Position numbers and translations under genes: made by a program. Shown piece after piece: positions 1 to 7,464 of a stretch of 25,158 nt of DNA. The notes under the pieces are model-generated. The model worked only from the letters and a program-made list of their open reading frames with translations, was not told the DNA's origin and made no database searches. This DNA comes from JBLHKW01 sp047618565 (GTDB taxonomy: Bacteria; Planctomycetota; UBA1135; GCA-002686595). The first letter of the stretch is position 1. The number at the start of each line of letters is the position of its first letter. The stretch covers positions 1 to 25,158 of the forward strand of contig JBLHKW010000068.1 in assembly GCA_047618565.1 (NCBI GenBank). Reading direction: 5' to 3'.

Positions 1-1
1 A

Positions 2-66
2 CTTCTCGCGCGTTGGCATCCTCGACGACCCGTAAGGGTCGCCTCCGTGGCCAACGCGCGAGAAGC
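2..66 (-). terminator. Nested perfect hairpin at the window edge, probable terminator
   Basis: Bases 2-17 pair perfectly with 50-65 (16 bp, arm CTTCTCGCGCGTTGGC). Inside this, 26-31 (CGACCC) pairs with 36-41 (GGGTCG) around a GTAA tetraloop, separated from the outer stem by an 8 nt/8 nt internal loop. It lies 55 nt past the stop of the minus-strand NUDIX gene, so a terminator or 3' mRNA-stabilising structure is the simplest reading. Any T-run beyond the hairpin would fall outside the window. The stem is longer and more regular than a typical intrinsic terminator, so a repeated palindromic element is an alternative. Confidence 0.5.
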
Positions 67-120
67 ACCACCAGAAGCCGAATCGACGCGTTTTGGCTCG
101 CGCTTCATGAATTATCCGGG

Positions 121-714
121 CTAGGGCTGAGGGCCCGGGTCCACCGGGTGGGTCCGCAGATCGAAGACCCGTGCCAGGGCCGTGATCACGAGGGCATGGT
201 CGATCTCTCCGCTGGCCACCTGGGCGATGAGCTCCGGGTGCGTCAGTTTCAGCACCTGGATGTCCTCGCCGCTGTCCAGCTCCTGGGGCTCGGTCTCGCG
301 TACACCACGCGCCAGGAAATGGTGGCAGTGGTTGTCGAGGAAGGCAGAGTTGGGCTCCACCCGGCCGAGGTAGGTCCAGTCTTCGGCCGTGTAGCCCGTC
401 TCCTCACGCAATTCGCGGCGCGCGGCGACCAGGGGCTCCTCGCCCGGATCGACGACGCCGCCCGGGATCTCGGTCTTGAGTGCTGCGCAGCCGAAACGGT
501 ACTGACGCACACACACGATCTCGCCTGTGGGCGTGATCGGCACGACGTTCACCCACTCCGGAGTCTCGAGTACGAGGCGTGGCATGACCTCGCCGGTGCG
601 CGGATTCTCCATCCGGTCCCAGCGCGGCTGGAACAGATGCAGTGTCGGTGGAGTCTTGCTGCCGAGCTTCTTCCACACACGCGGTTCGTCGGAATCGTCG
701 TCCAGATTGTTCAT
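121..714 (-). CDS. NUDIX hydrolase, ADP-ribose pyrophosphatase-like
   Basis: A 197-residue protein with an intact Nudix box. It reads G-x5-E-x7-REL-REE-xG in the stretch GGVVDPGEEP...RRELREETGY, about residues 104-128, and supplies the Mg-binding glutamates. The surroundings (a QYRFG-type strand before the box; EPNSAFLDN and a C-terminal acidic ExEDI-like region after it) resemble the ADP-ribose/nucleoside-diphosphate-sugar pyrophosphatase group, which cleaves X-diphosphate-nucleoside bonds in the cytosol. The exact substrate cannot be read from sequence. An upstream in-frame extension exists, but the ATG at 714 is preferred: conserved sequence starts just after it, and its ATGA overlaps the stop of the preceding lipoprotein gene, which implies translational coupling. 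Family call firm, substrate unsure. Confidence 0.9.
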   Translation of the reverse strand: MNNLDDDSDEPRVWKKLGSKTPPTLHLFQPRWDRMENPRTGEVMPRLVLETPEWVNVVPITPTGEIVCVRQYRFGCAALKTEIPGGVVDPGEEPLVAARRELREETGYTAEDWTYLGRVEPNSAFLDNHCHHFLARGVRETEPQELDSGEDIQVLKLTHPELIAQVASGEIDHALVITALARVFDLRTHPVDPGPQP

Positions 715-1901
715 CGTGCAGGGTGGGGTGGTTGCGGAGCCTGCGCGGTCCGCGCGAGCACGATCACCCGTCCGGCGTCGCCGCAGGCCAGGATCTCGTC
801 CGTAGAATTGCGTGGGTCCAGTTCGGCCGCCCGCAGCCACGTGCCGCGCTCCAGGTCCTCGAAGAGAATCTGCGCACGCCAGCGCTCGGCGCGCTTCGAG
901 AGCATCGTGACCGATCCATCCGCCGTGAAGACGGCCAGGGTCTCGACCGCCGGGTCCGGGTCGAATTGACCGGCCGCCAGGCCCAGTGGCCCCGCGGGTC
1001 CCGAGTGCAGGGTCTCCGTCGTCCAGTTACCCGATGCGCGCCGTTCATGCCGCAGGATGCGACCATCGTCGAGGGACGAGTAGAGCGTCGGCCCACGTCC
1101 CGACCGTTCGGGGGCGAGCGCGAGACGTGTGGCGGCGCTGGCACCATCGAAGAGGATCGCGCGCTGCGGTCCCTCCGGGGTGAGGCTCGACAGCTCGATC
1201 CGGCCCGAATCGGAAGCGCTGGCGAAAGTCGGGAGCTTCCCCACCTCGAAGGGCAACAGCAATGCGTCGCGCACGCCCACATCCAGCCCCTGGATCTGGT
1301 CGCTGGTGAAGGTCCCGTCGGGCCCGTCGGCGCGCACTCGATACGTACCCTTCGGATGCGTGAAGACGAGCAGTTCGTCGCCCTTGGAGAACGGGTCGAG
1401 ATCGCCGCTCAGGAGCGCGTGGATCTCGACACCGGGAAACTGGGCCACCAGGCGAGCGTCGACTGTCCCTCGCGCGTGGCCGCCCACCAGGTAGAGATTG
1501 CCGGCCGCGCCGCCGACGAAGGTCTCGGACCGATCCATGCGCGCATCCACCTCGCCCTGTGCGATGGCTGTCAGTCCACGGCGATCATGTACGGTCTGCC
1601 ATGCACTCCAGCCGCCTTCCACGGGCGTCAGGATCCAGCAGCGCCCGCGTCGGTCGAGGGCCACGAGCGCGGGGGCGGTCTCTTCCGCGAACATCTCGAG
1701 CGCCTCGACGCGCGTGAGCGGCGCGGCGCCGTGGGGCATCACGGCTCGCGCCGTCCAGCCGGCGAGCGCGGGCAGGCGCGTCTCGTGCAGCGCGCGCAGG
1801 GGATCCTCCGACTCGTCGCCGGCAGTGATGCAGGCGGCCGGAAGCGTCGAGGCCAGGATGAGGATGAGCAGGCGGAGATTCGCCGAGGGATTCGCGGGCA
1901 T
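711..1901 (-). CDS. Predicted lipoprotein, beta-propeller-like repeats
   Basis: About 396 residues. A hydrophobic leader ends in a lipobox (STLPAAC, Cys about residue 24), so the protein should be lipid-anchored after signal peptidase II processing. The rest is built of repeated strand-turn units rich in G, D and short hydrophobic strands (for example FVGGAAGNLYLVGG, LAAGQFDPDPAVETLAVFTADG, LDPRNSTDEILACGDAG). These resemble FG-GAP/VCBS-type or other beta-propeller blades, and DPDPAVETLAVF is a typical FG-GAP-like turn. No catalytic motif is visible. GTG at 1904 directly precedes the ATG at 1901 and either could initiate. The gene overlaps the NUDIX gene by 4 nt, and about 170 nt separate it from the divergent transporter gene. 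Lipoprotein nature is well supported; the propeller is an inference and the function is unknown. Confidence 0.75.
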   Translation of the reverse strand: MPANPSANLRLLILILASTLPAACITAGDESEDPLRALHETRLPALAGWTARAVMPHGAAPLTRVEALEMFAEETAPALVALDRRGRCWILTPVEGGWSAWQTVHDRRGLTAIAQGEVDARMDRSETFVGGAAGNLYLVGGHARGTVDARLVAQFPGVEIHALLSGDLDPFSKGDELLVFTHPKGTYRVRADGPDGTFTSDQIQGLDVGVRDALLLPFEVGKLPTFASASDSGRIELSSLTPEGPQRAILFDGASAATRLALAPERSGRGPTLYSSLDDGRILRHERRASGNWTTETLHSGPAGPLGLAAGQFDPDPAVETLAVFTADGSVTMLSKRAERWRAQILFEDLERGTWLRAAELDPRNSTDEILACGDAGRVIVLARTAQAPQPPHPAR

Positions 1902-1904
1902 CAC

Positions 1905-2070
1905 GGACCAGAGGGTCGAGGGGCAGTGGGGGACGTGACAGGTTACGGCGACGGAGGTCGGGATCCCAGTGCGGACGCGGGTGCCCGCGCGGCCAGCAGG
2001 CTGTCTTATCGGTGCCTCGTGGATCGCTACTAATCAGACAGGCTGTTCGTTTCCGTGTTAGCTTGCGGGG
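1905..2070. promoter_or_regulatory. Divergent intergenic region (lipoprotein / transporter promoters)
   Basis: These 166 bp separate the minus-strand lipoprotein gene from the plus-strand transporter gene, so both promoters are expected here. Visible structure: a GC palindrome CGCGGG-TG-CCCGCG at 1976-1989, and the octamer CAGGCTGT twice in direct orientation at 1997-2004 and 2039-2046, 42 bp apart. Neither a convincing -35/-10 pair nor a known operator can be recognised. Confidence 0.35.
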
Positions 2071-3048
2071 ATGGACGGGAAGAACGAAGCGCTGGCGCCA
2101 GGGGGTGCAGCCAGCGGTGGGGGCGCCTCGGCCAGCACCCGCCGCCGGCATGGTCACATGGCGCTGGTCGCCGTCCAGCTCTGCTTTGGCCTGTTTCCGA
2201 TCCTTGGCAAGGTCGCCATGAACCCGGAGGTCGGCTTCGAGGCACTGGGCATCGCCAGCTGGCGCATCCTCTTCGGCGCGCTGGTCCTGTCTGTGCTGGC
2301 ATTCGCGGTCTATCGCAAGCGTTGCCTGCCGCCGCGCCGCGAGTGGGGGCTCTTGCTGGCCTGCGCGATGCTCGGCGTGGTCTTCAACCAGGCACTGTTC
2401 CTGCACGGCCTGCAGCTGTCGACTGCCATCAACGTGGGTCTGATCACGTGCCTGATCCCGGTCTTCACCTTCGTGATCGCGGCGTGCGTCGGCCTTGAGA
2501 AATTCCACTGGGTGCGCGCCCTGGGAGTGCTCGTGGCCCTGGCGGGGATCACGCCGCTCTTCCTGGGCCAGGGCGCGGAAATCGTCGGCCAGTACGGGCT
2601 CGGAAACGCGCTGCTGGTGCTCAACACCCTCAGCTTCGCGGCCTACCTGGTGGTGTCCAAGAGTCTGACGTCCCGCTACCCGGCGCTGCTCGTGATCACG
2701 TGGGTGTACGTCTTCTCGTTGCCTTCGCTGCCATTCTTCGTGGCGCGTACGAGCCTGCTGCCCGCAGATGTGCACTCGGTAACGGCCTGGGCGTCGCTCG
2801 GATACATCCTGGTCTTCGCCACGGTCGTCAGCTACCTGTTGAACGCCTTCGCCCTGGCGCGCGTGCGCGCATCGACCACGGCTGTTTACGTCTACCTGCA
2901 ACCGATGATCACCGGAGTGGCCGGGTACTGGTTGCTCGAGGAGGAGATCGGCGACGGCATGCTGCGCGCCGCCGTCATGCTCTTCCTGGGGATCGCCCTC
3001 GTCACTCGCCGCCCGCCCCTACAGCGTCCGGACAGGAGTTCCGCCTGA
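2071..3048 (+). CDS. EamA/DMT-family transporter (10-TM permease)
   Basis: A 325-residue integral membrane protein of the drug/metabolite transporter superfamily. A polar, Gly/Ala/Ser-rich N-terminus of about 28 residues precedes roughly ten hydrophobic segments arranged as two EamA halves. The first half runs to about residue 140 and the second from about 172 to 312. Typical EamA features are WRILFGALVL in the first half and STTAVYVYLQPMITGVAGYWLLEEEI near the end, where the P-x-x-T/A-x-L-x-G-x-x-x-L-x-E signature of the last helices sits. The substrate cannot be predicted; family members export amino acids, nucleosides or other metabolites. The stop codon overlaps the next start (TGATG), so the transporter and thioesterase are co-translated. 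The start is the first ATG, with only a weak GGGG before it. Confidence 0.88.
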   Translation: MDGKNEALAPGGAASGGGASASTRRRHGHMALVAVQLCFGLFPILGKVAMNPEVGFEALGIASWRILFGALVLSVLAFAVYRKRCLPPRREWGLLLACAMLGVVFNQALFLHGLQLSTAINVGLITCLIPVFTFVIAACVGLEKFHWVRALGVLVALAGITPLFLGQGAEIVGQYGLGNALLVLNTLSFAAYLVVSKSLTSRYPALLVITWVYVFSLPSLPFFVARTSLLPADVHSVTAWASLGYILVFATVVSYLLNAFALARVRASTTAVYVYLQPMITGVAGYWLLEEEIGDGMLRAAVMLFLGIALVTRRPPLQRPDRSSA

Positions 3049-3464
3049 TGCAAGCCCCGCAAGTTCCGCCCTCGGATGAGATGCCGTTCCGCACGACCCT
3101 GCGCACGCGCTGGTCGGACGAGGACAACCAGAACGTGCTCAACAACGCCGTCTACATGACCCTCTTCGAGGAAGCGCGCCACGCCTACTTCACGGCCCCG
3201 GGCTTGCTCGCGGAGAACCAGTTCCCGTTCCTCCTGGCCCAGACCCATGTAAGCTTCATGGCGCCGGGCCGGGGCGGAGTCCCGATCGAGGTCGAGCTTG
3301 CGACGACCCACGTCGGGCGTACGTCGTTCACCCAGGCCTATCGCGTGCTCGGTCCCGAGGGCGTGACCTGGGCCGAGGCCGAAGCCCTGCTGGTGGTAGT
3401 GGACCCGCTGACCGGGCGTCCCGCGCCCATGTCGGAGGGCTTCAGGAACCACGTCCAGCGTTAG
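3048..3464 (+). CDS. Acyl-CoA thioesterase-like hotdog protein (4HBT family)
   Basis: A compact 138-residue single-domain hotdog protein. The family signature lies early: TRWSDEDNQNVLNNAVYMTL followed by FEEAR corresponds to the 4-hydroxybenzoyl-CoA thioesterase pattern D-x-D-x3-V-x-N-x-x-Y-x5-E-E-A-R, with the first Asp and the Glu pair in the places expected for catalysis. A second conserved stretch (HVSFMAPGRGGVPIEVELATTHVG) is the central hotdog strand region. The expected activity is hydrolysis of acyl-CoA thioesters in the cytosol, acyl specificity unknown. The ATG at 3048 is chosen because it forms a TGATG junction with the transporter stop and has GGACAGGAG about 10 nt upstream. A longer in-frame extension would run back inside the transporter gene and is not credible. 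Confidence 0.9.
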   Translation: MQAPQVPPSDEMPFRTTLRTRWSDEDNQNVLNNAVYMTLFEEARHAYFTAPGLLAENQFPFLLAQTHVSFMAPGRGGVPIEVELATTHVGRTSFTQAYRVLGPEGVTWAEAEALLVVVDPLTGRPAPMSEGFRNHVQR

Positions 3465-3479
3465 CGTGCCCGGATCTGG

Positions 3480-4128
3480 CTAGCGCAGGGTCGCCCCGAA
3501 TCGCCGGTCGATCTCCAGCCAGTCTAGGTGTGCCATGAAGCCATCGACGTAGTCGCTCTTCCTGTTCTGGAAATCGATGTAGTAGGAGTGCTCGTACATG
3601 TCGAGCACGACGAGCGGTACTCCGAAGCACATTGGCCCGTCCGCATGACCGTCCGCGGCCACGTTGTAGAGGCGACCGTTCACAGGATGCCAGACCAGCG
3701 AGGCCCAGCCGCGGGAGGCGAGTGCTACCGCACGAAAATCATCCATCCAGCGTTCGATCGACCCGAATCGCTCCGTGATCAGTTTCTGGGTGTCGGGTGC
3801 CGGGGCTGGTCTCTTGCGCGGTCATGTTCGCGAAGTACAACTCGTGCAGGATGACGCTGTTCGCCTTCGCGCTGCGCGCCTTGTGGTCACCGGTCACCGC
3901 CGCGTCGAGCGCAGTGAACTTGTTGAGCGCTCCTGCGTAGTGGGAATCGTGGTGCCAGCGAAGCTGCTCCTTCGAGAGGAATCCAGGCAGCTCGGGGTAT
4001 GCGAGCGCCCTTGGCTCACCGGTTACCAGACCTGACTCGGGCCGCTTGCGTACTGCGGTCCTCGGAAGGAGGCCCATGCCGGCGACGCTCGCCGCGCCGC
4101 CGATCAGTTCTCTGCGTGTGGGTTTCAT
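3480..4128 (-). pseudogene. Tat-exported Fe/Mn superoxide dismutase, one-base frameshift
   Basis: Two minus-strand frames together give a complete Fe/Mn superoxide dismutase of about 215 residues. The 5' part starts at ATG 4128 with AGGAG upstream. It carries a twin-arginine leader (TRRELIGGAASVAGMG), then LSKEQLRWHHDSHYAGALN with the first His ligand, and VILHELYFANM with the second. The 3' part ends at 3480 and carries LDMYEHSYYIDFQNRKSDY, with the Asp and His ligands of the D-x-x-x-H motif. The frames join if one base of the GGG at 3795-3797 is removed, giving PGT-DTQKLITERFGSIERW in register. As written, the first frame stops at 3739 after 18 unrelated residues and would lack two metal ligands. 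Dismutation of superoxide in the periplasm is the family role. All four ligands survive, so this is either a very recent lesion or a base error. Confidence 0.85.
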
Positions 4129-4442
4129 TGCTATTCGTACTCCTGCCGTGGGTTGGACCCGGGGGGGGAGACGGTGTTCTGTTGCCGTTGGCAGATCCAA
4201 CGCAGGCCGTGAGTCGAGCGCGCATGGGAACTGAACATGGATAACGTGTCTGTAACCCATGAGGTGCTGAGAGCCGTCGTGCCATTGGTGCGACGAATAG
4301 GGGGTCAATTGCGAGAGGATTTCGGCAGGCATGGGAATGCTCCGCGTGTTGGCCTGACCCGCAGCTCGGCAACTCAAGCTCGCGCCAGTCGCAGGTCGAT
4401 GAGGGACCTGGTGGCATTTCCCGGCCACGTTGAAAGTTGCCG
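4129..4442. promoter_or_regulatory. Divergent intergenic region with a G8 tract
   Basis: This 314 bp region between the superoxide dismutase and histidine kinase genes must hold two divergent promoters. AGGAG at about 4141-4145 (reverse strand) is the dismutase ribosome binding site. A run of eight G (4161-4168) lies 33-40 nt upstream of the dismutase start, where a length change could alter promoter or leader spacing. GTTGG-CAGAT-CCAAC is a small inverted repeat near 4190-4205. Short open frames here show no family resemblance and I do not call a gene. No promoter consensus can be assigned with confidence. Confidence 0.4.
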
Positions 4443-5624
4443 ATGCCCGATCCTTCCAGCTTGCGCCCCGCGATCCTCGTCGTCGACGATCAGGATGCCA
4501 ACAGGCTCTTCATGACCATGGTCCTGGACGGGCTGGATGCTGACGTGGTGACTGCATCCTCCGGCATGCAGGCTCTGGAAGCGAGTCAGACGATGGGCAA
4601 CATCGCCGTCATCCTGATGGCCGTCCAGATGCAGGTGCTGGATGGCTTCGAGACGGCCGAGATCCTGCGACGAAACGTGAACACGCAGGCGACGCCGCTC
4701 ATCTTCGTGAGCGAGCCCGGACACGATCCCGAGGAGTTCGTACGCGGCTACGAATGCGGCGCAGTGGACTTCCTCACCAAGCCGGTGCCGCAACACGCAT
4801 TGCGAGGCAAGGTCAGCGTGTTCCTGAAGCTCAATAGCCAGCAAGCGGCGCTGGAACGGGCGCTCACCGATCTGAGCACGTCGACGCGTTCGAGGGAAGC
4901 GTTGGAGCCGAGAAACGCGGCCCTCGACCGCTACACCCACGCAGCCGCCCACGATCTGCAGTCACCAGTCAGGCACATCCGGTTCCGGGTCGGAATCATG
5001 CTGGAAGACCATGCACCCGAGCTATCGGAGCACCTCAAGGGCGAGCTCTTGAAGGTGGACGAGTCGGCCGGGCGCATGCAGGAGATGATGACAAGCTTGT
5101 TGGCCTACGCACGATTGGGGGGCGTCAGTCCGGAGATGAGCGACGTGCCGCTGGACAGCGTTCTGGCGAGGCTGCTCGAGGAGTTCGAGCTGTCGATCGC
5201 TCAGGCGGACGCGGAGGTCGACATCGGAGAGATGCCCATGGTGGTGGGCAACTCGCTGCTGCTCGGTCAGCTGTTCCAGAACCTGCTCTCGAACGCATTG
5301 AAGTTCCGGAGGTTCGGGGTGAGGCCCAGGATCCGCATTCGGAGCGAGCGATGCCATTCGAAGGCCGAATGCTCGATCTCGGTCAGTGACAACGGAATTG
5401 GCTTCGATATGGCCTGCGCGCAGCGCCTCTTCGAGCCCTTCAGGCGGCTGGTGCCGCAGACTCAGTTCGAGGGATCCGGCATCGGCATAGCCACCGCGAG
5501 CCGCATCGTGGAGCTGCACGGTGGATCGCTGGCCGCGACTGGCCAGGAGGGGCACGGGGCGACGTTCACCGTGACCCTACCGATGGCGATGAAGCTCATG
5601 GTGCCGCCCCAGCCGAACGGCTAA
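4443..5624 (+). CDS. Hybrid sensor histidine kinase with degenerate receiver domain
   Basis: A 393-residue soluble protein: a receiver-like domain (about 9-128), a helical linker, a dimerisation/phosphoacceptor domain and a HATPase. The receiver keeps the acidic pair D15-D16 and K113 (LTKPV), but the phosphorylation site reads LMAVQMQVLDG, with Ala at 60 where Asp is expected (codon GCC at 4620-4622). The kinase part looks intact: H170 in AAAHDLQSPVR, N-box QNLLSNALKF, G1 SDNGIGFD, F-box LFEPF and G2 GSGIGIA. It has no membrane segment or PAS domain, so it should be cytosolic and may take its signal through the pseudo-receiver. ATG 4443 has GAAAG 6 nt upstream; an in-frame TTG at 4437 is possible. 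No cognate regulator is adjacent. It converges with the pilus operon's last gene, a PilZ protein. Confidence 0.9.
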   Translation: MPDPSSLRPAILVVDDQDANRLFMTMVLDGLDADVVTASSGMQALEASQTMGNIAVILMAVQMQVLDGFETAEILRRNVNTQATPLIFVSEPGHDPEEFVRGYECGAVDFLTKPVPQHALRGKVSVFLKLNSQQAALERALTDLSTSTRSREALEPRNAALDRYTHAAAHDLQSPVRHIRFRVGIMLEDHAPELSEHLKGELLKVDESAGRMQEMMTSLLAYARLGGVSPEMSDVPLDSVLARLLEEFELSIAQADAEVDIGEMPMVVGNSLLLGQLFQNLLSNALKFRRFGVRPRIRIRSERCHSKAECSISVSDNGIGFDMACAQRLFEPFRRLVPQTQFEGSGIGIATASRIVELHGGSLAATGQEGHGATFTVTLPMAMKLMVPPQPNG

Positions 5625-5627
5625 AGG

Positions 5628-5674
5628 GCCGAGCTCGGCACGACCTGATCCCACTCTTCCGGGGCCTTCCCCGG
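5628..5674. terminator. Palindrome and hairpin between convergent genes
   Basis: The 56 bp between the convergent kinase and PilZ genes hold a perfect 12 bp palindrome GCCGAGCTCGGC (5628-5639) and a perfect 6 bp hairpin CCGGGG-CCTT-CCCCGG (5659-5674). Neither is followed by a T-run on either strand, so intrinsic termination is only suggested by position between two converging stop codons. Confidence 0.4.
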
Positions 5675-5680
5675 CGCGGG

Positions 5681-6568
5681 TCATGCGATGACGGCTGCGG
5701 TCTTGACGAAGGCTTCGAGCCGGTTGGACTGTGCTTCGGGCAGGGACTCAAACTCGAGCCCGTGGCTGTGGCGGTCCTCGGAGCTGGGTCCTTTCCAGCA
5801 GACGACCGCACGCGCGATGAAGGGCTCGTCGCCCTCTGCGCCGAGGGCGAAGGTCAGATCCACGGTGCGGCCCTTCTTCAGTGACAGCGCACTGTCCATG
5901 CGCACACCGCCCGAGCTCAGGTCGAGGATCTCGCACGGCAGGGGGTCCTCGTCGGATCCCTGATCGAGAAGCGTCATGCTGCCGTGGATGTGAACCGGCC
6001 AGCGGGTGTGGAAGCGGCCGATCACGCCGGCGCCCTCGATGCGCGTCATGTGCATGATGAAGGCGTTGGGCAACCTCACCGCATCGACGAGTTTCAGGTT
6101 GTAGGCGATGGCCGACGAGCTTCCGCGGTAGCCCAGGTTGAGGATCAGGCCCATGCCGGAGATGGGGTGCTTTCCAGGCGGACAGACGACGGCGAGTTCG
6201 CCTCCGCGGTACGAGAGCACGGCGCCGCGCAGCCGCAGACCACCGGCATGGTTGACCCACACGCGGCGGAAGGGATCCGGGATATCGATCTGACGCGCCA
6301 GACCCAGGGTCTCGATGGCGGTCGCGAGCTCGTCGACCACGCCGAAGGCGAGCTCGAGGTTGCCCGCGTCACCGACGATCACACGTAGTGCTGCACGCTC
6401 GAACAGTTCGCGCGAGCTGAGTACGCGCTCCGGTCGGTCGGGCGAGATCTCGACAGCGGCCGGCTCGATCATCCGGATGACCTGCTTGGGCAGACCCTTG
6501 GCCCGGGCTGCCTGATGGAATGCGCCGGAGTCTTTGGAGAGGATGTTGCTTAGCCAGGAGATAGCCAT
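5681..6568 (-). CDS. PilZ-domain cyclic-di-GMP receptor protein
   Basis: A 295-residue cytosolic protein ending the pilus operon. The C-terminal part (about 183-290) is a PilZ domain with both ligand motifs intact: R185-x3-R189 (RFHTR) and D-x-S-x-x-G at 216-221 (DLSSGG). The usual V-x-W strand follows (ARAVVCWKG) and then HGLEFESL. Family knowledge makes this a cyclic-di-GMP binder. Residues about 100-180 (VWVNHAGGLRLRGAVLSYRG and onward) look like the beta-barrel that precedes PilZ in YcgR-like proteins. The N-terminal 95 residues are helical and unrecognised. The start ATG lies 24 nt past the stop of the TPR lipoprotein gene, with GAAGG upstream. Context suggests control of pilus assembly or function by cyclic-di-GMP. 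Confidence 0.88.
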   Translation of the reverse strand: MAISWLSNILSKDSGAFHQAARAKGLPKQVIRMIEPAAVEISPDRPERVLSSRELFERAALRVIVGDAGNLELAFGVVDELATAIETLGLARQIDIPDPFRRVWVNHAGGLRLRGAVLSYRGGELAVVCPPGKHPISGMGLILNLGYRGSSSAIAYNLKLVDAVRLPNAFIMHMTRIEGAGVIGRFHTRWPVHIHGSMTLLDQGSDEDPLPCEILDLSSGGVRMDSALSLKKGRTVDLTFALGAEGDEPFIARAVVCWKGPSSEDRHSHGLEFESLPEAQSNRLEAFVKTAAVIA

Positions 6569-6591
6569 GATCTTGTGTTTGCCTTCGCCGT

Positions 6592-7452
6592 TCAGTCGCG
6601 CGCGGACGAGGGTGCGTTCTGCAGCTCGGCGGCCGCGTTGGCGGTCGCCAGCAGGGCTGCCGTGCGGGAGTTGCGGGGATCCAGGTCGAGCGCCTGCCGG
6701 AGGTCGCGCGCAGCCTTCGTTGGCTCGCCCAGGTCGAGATAGATGCGTCCTCGATTGGCGTAGAGAGCGGGTGTTCGACGGTCGATGCGCAGAGCGTCGT
6801 TCAAGGAGCGCAGCGCGGACTCGGCATCACCCTGGGCGTACTGGACCGTGGCGCGGTTGGCGGCCGCCGTCGAGAGCAATGGGTTCAGCTGGAGGGCGGC
6901 ATCGAAGTCGCCGATGGCCATCTCGAGCTGGCCGGCGCGGGCCGCGATCAGACCGCGTGCTTCATAGGCCAGGGCGAAGCCGGGATCGCTGCGCAGGGCG
7001 CTGTCGAGGTCGAGGCGCGCTGCCTGCGCCTGGCCATCGGCATCGTTGGCGAGACCCCGGTTGTAGTGGGCCTTGGAGCAGGCCGGGTCGATTCGCAGGG
7101 CCTCGTCGCAGGCTGTCCTGACGCCGTCCCAGTCTCCACGTTCGAAGAGCACCAGCGAGCGGCCCAGGTGCCATTGCGCGCAATCGGGGTTGCGCTGGAT
7201 CGCGGCGTCCCAGGCCGCCAGCGCCTGGTTCCCACGACCGATGAGCTGCAGTGCGCGTGCTTTGCCGGCGTGGGATTCACTCCGGTCGGCGCTCTCGAGC
7301 TCGTGCTCGAACTGCTGCAGCGCCATCCCATAGTTTCCCTGCGCGATCCACTCCCAGCCGTCCAGATCGACGGCTGCCGAGGTGCGCGCGGGTGTGCTGC
7401 AGCTCGCGGTGAGAAGCAGCGTCAGTAGCGTTACATTGAGATGGATTCGCAT
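6592..7452 (-). CDS. TPR-repeat lipoprotein of the pilus operon
   Basis: A 286-residue protein with a short leader and lipobox (LLTASC, Cys 18), so probably lipid-anchored in the outer membrane. From about residue 33 onward it is made of tandem 34-residue tetratricopeptide repeats, with typical A/G-8, Y/F-11, A-20 and P-32 positions (for example KAHYNRGLANDADGQAQAARLDLDSAL, PALYANRGRIYLDLGEPTKAARDL, DLDPRN). About seven repeats can be counted. In other type IV pilus systems a TPR lipoprotein (PilF/PilW type) helps the secretin reach or assemble in the outer membrane, and MSHA loci carry the TPR protein MshN beside the secretin. Placement 12 nt after the secretin gene fits a pilotin-like role, but this is inference. 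Confidence 0.85.
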   Translation of the reverse strand: MRIHLNVTLLTLLLTASCSTPARTSAAVDLDGWEWIAQGNYGMALQQFEHELESADRSESHAGKARALQLIGRGNQALAAWDAAIQRNPDCAQWHLGRSLVLFERGDWDGVRTACDEALRIDPACSKAHYNRGLANDADGQAQAARLDLDSALRSDPGFALAYEARGLIAARAGQLEMAIGDFDAALQLNPLLSTAAANRATVQYAQGDAESALRSLNDALRIDRRTPALYANRGRIYLDLGEPTKAARDLRQALDLDPRNSRTAALLATANAAAELQNAPSSARD

Positions 7453-7464
7453 GGGACCAGAGGC

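Noticed and set aside
2..66. Integron attC-like site
   Set aside because: The hairpin arms lack the RYYYAAC/GTTRRRY core sites and no integrase or cassette array is present.
642..2033. 463-codon plus-strand frame opposite the lipoprotein gene
   Set aside because: Arg/Gly/Ala-rich composition with no family pattern; it lies antisense to a protein with a lipobox and propeller-like repeats, so it is a GC-driven shadow.
1585..2901. 438-codon minus-strand frame across the transporter and the intergenic region
   Set aside because: It overlaps the real EamA gene and part of the lipoprotein gene in another frame, and is dominated by Arg/His/Gln.
3480..3746. Independent short gene (88 codons)
   Set aside because: Its sequence is the exact C-terminal half of an Fe/Mn superoxide dismutase whose N-terminal half lies directly upstream in another frame, so it is part of one broken gene.
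4237..4515. Possible small gene upstream of the histidine kinase
   Set aside because: It has no ribosome site and no recognisable domain, and runs out of frame into the kinase start.
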